Shown: one piece after another, positions 60,069 to 64,000 of the stretch
Layout of the letters: the number at the start of each line of letters is the position of its first letter
Numbering within the stretch: the stretch's first letter is position 1
Source: JALYYC01 sp963795805
GTDB taxonomy: Bacteria > Chloroflexota > Dormibacteria > CF-121
Direction of reading: 5' to 3'
Assembly (NCBI GenBank): GCA_963795805.1
Contig: CAWCIV010000001.1
Location: forward strand, 434,001-498,000
Length of the DNA stretch: 64,000 bases
The notes under the pieces: generated by a model
What the model saw: only the letters and a program-made list of their open reading frames with translations
Told to the model about the DNA's origin: nothing
Database searches by the model: none
Translations under genes and position numbers: made by a program

Positions 60069-60705
60069 CGCGCTGCTCGACCTGGTCTTTCCGCCCCGCT
60101 GTGGGGGCTGTGGACGTGCGGGCACTCCCTGGTGTCTTGACTGCGCAGGCTCGCTCAGGCCGGCGCGGGCAACCCGGCTCGGCGCCGTCCCCGTGGTGGC
60201 GGCGGCATGGCTCGAGGGCCCCTTTCAGCAGGCGATTCACGTTTACAAGTACCGCCCACGACCCACGCTCAGCGCCGCGCTCGCCGCGCCCCTCGTTGTG
60301 GCCATCGAGGAGGCTGGACTGTCCCTGCGCGCCCTCACCTTCGTCCCGCTGCATCCGGCCCGGGCCCGCCAGCGGGGCTTCAACCAGGCGGAGCGGCTGG
60401 CGAGCGAGCTGGGAGCGGCGCTGGCCCTCCCGGTGATCCGCGGGCTGGCTCGGACGCGCCCGACGTTGGCCCAGGTCGGCCTGACCGGCCCAGAGCGGGA
60501 GGCGAACGTCGCCGGCGCCTTCCAATGGGACGGCGCGGAGCCCCCACCGCTCTGCACCGGGCTGGTCGACGACGTCTGTACCACCGGTGCGACATTGCGG
60601 GCGGCCGCCGAGGGGCTGATCGCGGCGGGAGGCTCCGTGGCCGCCTTTCTGGTGCTTGCCCTCCCGCATACTTTGGCGACCCCCCTCGTTACATTGCCGG
60701 AATAG
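60058..60705 (+). CDS. ComF-family phosphoribosyltransferase-like protein
   Basis: The 215-residue protein starts with a zinc-ribbon (CGGCGRAGTPWCLDC) and ends in a phosphoribosyltransferase fold with the PRPP-binding motif GLVDDVCTTGATL. ARQRGFNQAERLA is conserved in ComF proteins, which in competent bacteria are needed for DNA uptake and in others have unclear roles. Here it lies inside the pilus locus between tadC and a second tadA, an association that may reflect DNA uptake. Start TTG 60058 overlaps DUF192. Confidence 0.86.
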   Translation: MRPSALLDLVFPPRCGGCGRAGTPWCLDCAGSLRPARATRLGAVPVVAAAWLEGPFQQAIHVYKYRPRPTLSAALAAPLVVAIEEAGLSLRALTFVPLHPARARQRGFNQAERLASELGAALALPVIRGLARTRPTLAQVGLTGPEREANVAGAFQWDGAEPPPLCTGLVDDVCTTGATLRAAAEGLIAAGGSVAAFLVLALPHTLATPLVTLPE

Positions 60706-60746
60706 TCCGCCTATTCCCAAAATCTCAATCTGGGGGATCAAGCTTC

Positions 60747-61889
60747 ATGGTCAATGCGTCGGAAGTCTCACAGGACGAGCTCGCCCGGTATTACGAAGCG
60801 CTGGGACCGATCAGGGATCTCGTCCTTGATGACAGCTTGACCGAGGTCATGGTCAACGGCCATGAAAACGTCTACGTCGAGCGAGGCGGCAAGATCCTCC
60901 TGACCGATCGCAAGTTCGATGACGAAAACCACCTGTTGCGCGTCATCGACTTCATCGTCTCGGCGGTCGGCCGCCGAATCGACTTCCGCACACCGATGGT
61001 TGATGCCCGGCTTCTCGATGGCTCCCGCGTCAACGCCGTGATCTCTCCGATCGCCCTCGACGGGCCGATGCTGACCATCCGGAAGTTCTCCCGCGACCCA
61101 TTCCAGGCCGAGGACCTCGTCAACTTCGGCACGATCACCGGGGACGCCGTCGGCTTCCTCAAGGCCTGCGTCATGGCTCGCTCCAACCTCATCATCTCGG
61201 GGGGTACTGGTACCGGAAAGACCACGCTGCTCAACGTCTGCTCCTCGTTCATTCCTCCGGACGAGCGGATCGTCACGATCGAAGACGCGGCCGAGCTCCA
61301 GCTCCACCAGGAGCACGTCTGCCGAATGGAGTCCCGTCCGCCCGATCTCAACGGTGAGAACAAGGTCGGTATCCGCGAGCTCGTCATCAACGCCCTCCGC
61401 ATGCGCCCTGACCGTATCGTCGTCGGTGAGTGCCGCTCGGGCGAGGCGCTGGACATGCTGCAGGCCATGAACACCGGGCACGACGGCTCCTTGACCACGC
61501 TCCACGCCAATACGAGCCGCGACGCCCTGTCGCGTCTCGAGACCATGGTCCTGATGGCGGGGATCGATCTCCCGATGAAGGCCATCCGTCAGCAGGTCGC
61601 TTCGGCCATCGACCTGATCGTGCAGCTCTCCCGCATGCGGGACGGCCAGCGCAAGGTGACCAGCATCACCGAGGTCACCGGCATGGAAGGCGACACGATC
61701 ACGATGCAGGAGATCTTCATCTACGAGTCGCACGGCGCGGACAAGGAGGGCATGATGACCGGCGTCTTCCGCCCGACCGGGATCCGCCCGCACATCATGG
61801 ACAAGCTCTTCGCCGCCGGCGTGCCGATTCCGCCGGAGCTCGCCCGCGTCTTCCCGGACCGCCGCGCCAACGATCGCACCGGCAAGTAG
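60747..61889 (+). CDS. TadA/CpaF-family secretion ATPase (second copy)
   Basis: The 380-residue protein has the full catalytic core: LTIRKFSRDPFQAEDLV, Walker A GGTGTGKTT (about residues 152-159), IEDAAELQLHQEHV, and RPDRIVVGECRSGEALDMLQAMNTGHDGS-type Walker B/His box. It lacks the N-terminal extension of the copy at 56344. Two complete ATPases in one locus suggest separate extension/retraction functions, or two secretion systems. ATG 60747 with GGGGGA ten bases upstream. Confidence 0.92.
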   Translation: MVNASEVSQDELARYYEALGPIRDLVLDDSLTEVMVNGHENVYVERGGKILLTDRKFDDENHLLRVIDFIVSAVGRRIDFRTPMVDARLLDGSRVNAVISPIALDGPMLTIRKFSRDPFQAEDLVNFGTITGDAVGFLKACVMARSNLIISGGTGTGKTTLLNVCSSFIPPDERIVTIEDAAELQLHQEHVCRMESRPPDLNGENKVGIRELVINALRMRPDRIVVGECRSGEALDMLQAMNTGHDGSLTTLHANTSRDALSRLETMVLMAGIDLPMKAIRQQVASAIDLIVQLSRMRDGQRKVTSITEVTGMEGDTITMQEIFIYESHGADKEGMMTGVFRPTGIRPHIMDKLFAAGVPIPPELARVFPDRRANDRTGK

Positions 61890-61899
61890 GACTAAACAA

Positions 61900-62003
61900 A
61901 CCGTAGGCTGTGTCGGACGCCGTTGCGGTCGAGCGCCGGCCCGGGCTGCCCGATAGGCCACGGGCGGCGCGCAGACCGACGACGGAGTCTGACACGGCCT
62001 ACG
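61900..62003 (+). ncRNA. Structured repeat element, copy 2
   Basis: A 104-base element lies between tadA copy 2 and hpf. The outer stem pairs 61900-61917 with 61986-62003 (18 pairs, two wobbles), continued by CCGT/ACGG. Then GGTC (61926-61929) with GACC (61973-61976) and the same inner hairpin and apical loop as copy 1. The core is nearly identical to 53603-53660 while the outer stem differs entirely. The -10 box of hpf starts two bases after the element, so it may end the tadA transcript. Confidence 0.6.
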
Positions 62004-62004
62004 G

Positions 62005-62010
62005 GTATAC
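62005..62010 (+). promoter_or_regulatory. -10 box TATACT of hpf
   Basis: TATACT follows directly behind the structured element. The expected start point is about 62017, giving a 30-base leader with GGAGGC before the ATG. No good -35 hexamer is seen. Confidence 0.5.
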
Positions 62011-62017
62011 TCGGTCC

Positions 62018-62031
62018 ACGCGAGATCTCGC
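62018..62031. promoter_or_regulatory. 14-bp perfect palindrome, possible operator of hpf
   Basis: CGCGAGATCTCGCG is perfectly palindromic and lies at the predicted transcription start of hpf, a position suited to a repressor site. In RNA it would form only a tight hairpin without a normal loop, so a DNA-level role is more likely. Confidence 0.4.
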
Positions 62032-62046
62032 GATGGAGGCAGGCCC

Positions 62047-62595
62047 ATGCAGATCTTGATCCAGGCCAAGAAGTCCGCGGCCGACCCGGAAATGAAAGCC
62101 TACGCGCAGGCCAAGCTCGAGAAGCTGGTGCGGCACTTCGACCACGTGCTCGACGCTCGTATGGAGCTCGGGACCGAGAAGAACAAGAGTGCCGAGAGCC
62201 TGAAAGTCGCCGAACTGACCGTCCATGTCAGCGGCCGCACCGGCAACATCCTGAAGGCAGCGGTATCCGCCGAGCACATGAACGAGGCGGTCGACCTGGT
62301 GATCGACAAGATGGAGCGGCAGATCCGGGACCACAAGGAACGGCTCAAGGACCACCGGCCTGGGAAGGCCGCCGCGGCCGTCAACCACACCAGCAGCGAG
62401 CCCAGGCCGGCCAACGGGGTTGCCAAGGTCAAGCGCTTCAAGCTCAAGCCCATGACCGTGGAGCAGGCCGCCGAGCAGATGGAGCAGCTGGGCCACACCT
62501 TCTTCCTGTTCCTCAACGAGGACACCAACGAGGTGAACGTCCTCTACGGGCGTCACGACGGAACGCTGGGCGTTGTCCAAGCTGACCTCGACTGA
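62047..62595 (+). CDS. hpf: Long-form ribosome hibernation promoting factor
   Basis: The 182-residue protein has an N-terminal S30AE domain (MQILIQAKKSAADPEMKAYAQ, followed by LVRHFDHVLDARMEL, then LTVHVSGRTGNILKAAV) and a C-terminal dimerisation domain (VKRFKLKPMTVEQAAEQMEQLGHTFFLFLNEDT, then VNVLYGRHDGTLGVV). Long HPF dimerises 70S ribosomes into inactive 100S particles in starvation. It has a good GGAGGC site. The position before secA is common for this family in Gram-positive-type bacteria. Confidence 0.94.
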   Translation: MQILIQAKKSAADPEMKAYAQAKLEKLVRHFDHVLDARMELGTEKNKSAESLKVAELTVHVSGRTGNILKAAVSAEHMNEAVDLVIDKMERQIRDHKERLKDHRPGKAAAAVNHTSSEPRPANGVAKVKRFKLKPMTVEQAAEQMEQLGHTFFLFLNEDTNEVNVLYGRHDGTLGVVQADLD

Positions 62596-62617
62596 GGCTC
62601 GCCTGAATTCAGCTTAG

Positions 62618-62642
62618 CCCGTTTCGGCCGCGCGCCGACGGG
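62618..62642 (+). terminator. Hairpin between hpf and secA
   Basis: CCCG, two unpaired T, TCGGC, a loop of CGCGC, then GCCGA and CGGG form a bulged stem. No T-tract follows, and the secA -10 box begins at the next base. Confidence 0.4.
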
Positions 62643-62648
62643 TATCCT
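62643..62648 (+). promoter_or_regulatory. -10-like box TATCCT of secA
   Basis: TATCCT starts directly after the hairpin and 25 bases before the ATG, with GGAGA as ribosome binding site. No -35 match. Confidence 0.35.
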
Positions 62649-62673
62649 AATCAATTGCGGAGACGCAGAATCT

Positions 62674-64000
62674 ATGAGCGTTCTTACCAAAGTCTTAGGC
62701 GATCCCAATGCGCGCGAGATCAAGCGGCATCTCGAGCGCGTCGCCGACGTCAACGAGCTCGAGCCACTGATGGAGAAGCTCAGCGACCCTGAGCTGACCG
62801 CGAAAACTGAGGAGTTCCGCGAACGCCTGGGGCAGGGCGAAACGCTGGACGACCTGCTGGTCGAGGCGTTCGCCGTCGTCCGCGAGGCGGCGCGCCGGGC
62901 GATTGGGCTACGGCCTTTCGATGTGCAACTGGTCGGCGGCATCGTGTTGCACCAGGGCAAGATCGCCGAGATGAAGACCGGTGAGGGCAAGACGCTTGTC
63001 GCCGTGTTGCCGCTGTACCTGAATGCGCTCGCCGGCAAGGGGGCCCATCTCATCACCGTCAACGACTACCTCGCTCGCCGCGACGCCGGATGGAATGCGC
63101 CGATCTACACCCTCCTCGGCATGAAAGTGGCCGTGATCGGGCACGAGATGTCCCTGCTATACGATCCCGAATTCCTGGATGAAACCCATCCGGACCCTCG
63201 CCTGCAGCACCTGCGCCCGGTCGCGCGGGCGGAGGCATACCTGGCGGACATCACCTACGGGACGAATAGCGAGTTTGGCTTTGATTATCTGCGGGACAAC
63301 ATGGCGGTCGACCTCAGCCAGTGCGTCCAACGGACCCTCTTTTATGCCATCGTCGACGAGGTCGACAGCATCCTGATCGACGAAGCCCGAACACCGCTCA
63401 TCATCTCCGGCCAGGGCCAGGAATCGACCGAGAAGTACTACCAGTACGCGCGGCTGATCCCGAGGCTGGTGGAGACCGATTACACCGTCGACGAGAAGAC
63501 GAAGTCCGCCTCACTGACGGAAGAGGGGATCGCGAAGATCGAGCGCTGGACCGGGATCAAGAACGTCTACGAGCTCGAGCATGTTGACGAGGCGCACCAG
63601 ATCAACCAGGCGTTGAAGGCCTTCACCCTGTACAAGCGCGACCGTGATTACCTCGTGAAGGACGGCGAGGTCATCATCGTGGACGAGTTCACCGGCCGGC
63701 AACAGCCCGGGCGGCGTTGGGCGGACGGCCTGCACCAGGCGGTCGAGGCGAAGGAGGGCGTCAAAGTCCAGCAGGAGACGCAGACGCTGGCCACGATCAC
63801 GTATCAGAACTACTTCCGCCTCTACGAGAAGCTGGCCGGGATGACCGGCACGGCGGTCACCGAAGCCGAAGAGTTCGACAAGATCTACAAGCTGCAGGTG
63901 GTCGTCATCCCCACTCACCGGCCGATGGTCCGCGAGGATCATCCGGACCTCATCTACAAGACCGAGGAGGCCAAGTTCAAGGCGGTCGCGGACGAGATCG
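62674..64000 (+). CDS. secA: SecA preprotein translocase ATPase, 5' part
   Basis: The first 442 residues of SecA are visible, and the frame stays open to the window edge. Motifs: LRPFDVQLVGGIVLHQGKIAEMKTGEGKTLV (Walker A), ITYGTNSEFGFDYLRDNMA, DEVDSILIDEARTPLIISG (Walker B DEAD-like), and GRQQPGRRWADGLHQAVEAKEG, followed by EKLAGMTGTAVTEAEEF. SecA drives protein export through SecYEG. The GRTMPGRRW segment usual in SecA is GRQQPGRRW here. The helicase-like second domain and C-terminus are outside the window. Confidence 0.97.
   Translation, partial: MSVLTKVLGDPNAREIKRHLERVADVNELEPLMEKLSDPELTAKTEEFRERLGQGETLDDLLVEAFAVVREAARRAIGLRPFDVQLVGGIVLHQGKIAEMKTGEGKTLVAVLPLYLNALAGKGAHLITVNDYLARRDAGWNAPIYTLLGMKVAVIGHEMSLLYDPEFLDETHPDPRLQHLRPVARAEAYLADITYGTNSEFGFDYLRDNMAVDLSQCVQRTLFYAIVDEVDSILIDEARTPLIISGQGQESTEKYYQYARLIPRLVETDYTVDEKTKSASLTEEGIAKIERWTGIKNVYELEHVDEAHQINQALKAFTLYKRDRDYLVKDGEVIIVDEFTGRQQPGRRWADGLHQAVEAKEGVKVQQETQTLATITYQNYFRLYEKLAGMTGTAVTEAEEFDKIYKLQVVVIPTHRPMVREDHPDLIYKTEEAKFKAVADEI

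Noticed and set aside
1..64000. CRISPR array, tRNA or rRNA genes
   Set aside because: I saw no regularly spaced repeats and no cloverleaf-like tRNA or conserved rRNA segments on either strand by eye.

Overview
The window is high-GC, gene-dense bacterial chromosome. It has short intergenic gaps, many GTG/TTG starts and many ATGA/GTGA stop-start overlaps. Gene content points to Chloroflexota or a close relative such as Dormibacterota. The clues are the order rpmE-DUF1385-prfA-prmC-sua5-glyA-wecA-like-atp operon-murA-mreB-like, a Tad pilus locus without a secretin, and a response-regulator/TadZ fusion. The lineage is inferred from gene order and is not proven. Only the extreme left end carries mobile DNA, as two IS3-type transposase remnants.

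Layout: 1-1 kb, IS3 OrfA fragments, a small CxxC protein and a cupin. 1-7.7 kb, YcaQ-like DNA glycosylase, NfeD + SPFH pair, GNAT, HtrA protease, ArgS and a metallo-beta-lactamase-fold protein. 7.7-9.6 kb, GH15 glucoamylase/trehalase (minus strand). 9.7-21 kb, pyrG, glpX-like, M23 peptidase, radical SAM, M50 protease, rpmE, DUF1385, prfA, prmC, sua5, glyA and a WecA-like transferase. 21.4-28.5 kb, a complete F1Fo ATP synthase operon (two AtpI/AtpZ-type proteins, then a, c, b, delta, alpha, gamma, beta, epsilon). 28.6-35.9 kb, murA, an MreB-like protein, several glycosyltransferases and a WecG/TagA protein. 36-51.7 kb, a large block of polytopic GT-C/GT87-type membrane proteins with two GT2 polyprenyl-phosphate-sugar synthase-like enzymes. 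51.7-62 kb, ICMT-like methyltransferase, soluble DegS-like histidine kinase, Flp pilin, CpaB, receiver-TadZ, TadA, TadB, TadC, DUF192, ComF-like and a second TadA. 62-64 kb, long-form HPF and the 5' part of secA.

How the genes fit together: the WecA-like lipid-linker enzyme, MurA, the MreB-like protein, WecG/TagA and the GT4/GT9/GT-C block suggest cell-wall and cell-surface polymer synthesis. The surface-sugar block adjoins the pilus locus, so glycosylation of pili or of the envelope is possible. The kinase beside the pilin gene and the complete phospho-receiver fused to TadZ suggest phosphorelay control of pilus assembly.

The most unusual signal is a structured element of about 90-105 nt present twice, at 53586-53676 and 61900-62003. 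Its core is conserved, while its outer stems differ in sequence but remain paired, as expected for a structured RNA. A second pattern is recurrent: post-stop hairpins without a U-tract, followed at once by the -10 box of the next gene, and -10 boxes 6-10 nt upstream of GTG/ATG starts, consistent with leaderless transcription. Data-quality caution: six genes between 5.3 and 23.9 kb (htrA, argS, MBL, GH15, pyrG, atpH) carry single-base frame disruptions, most likely sequencing or assembly errors because several are essential.
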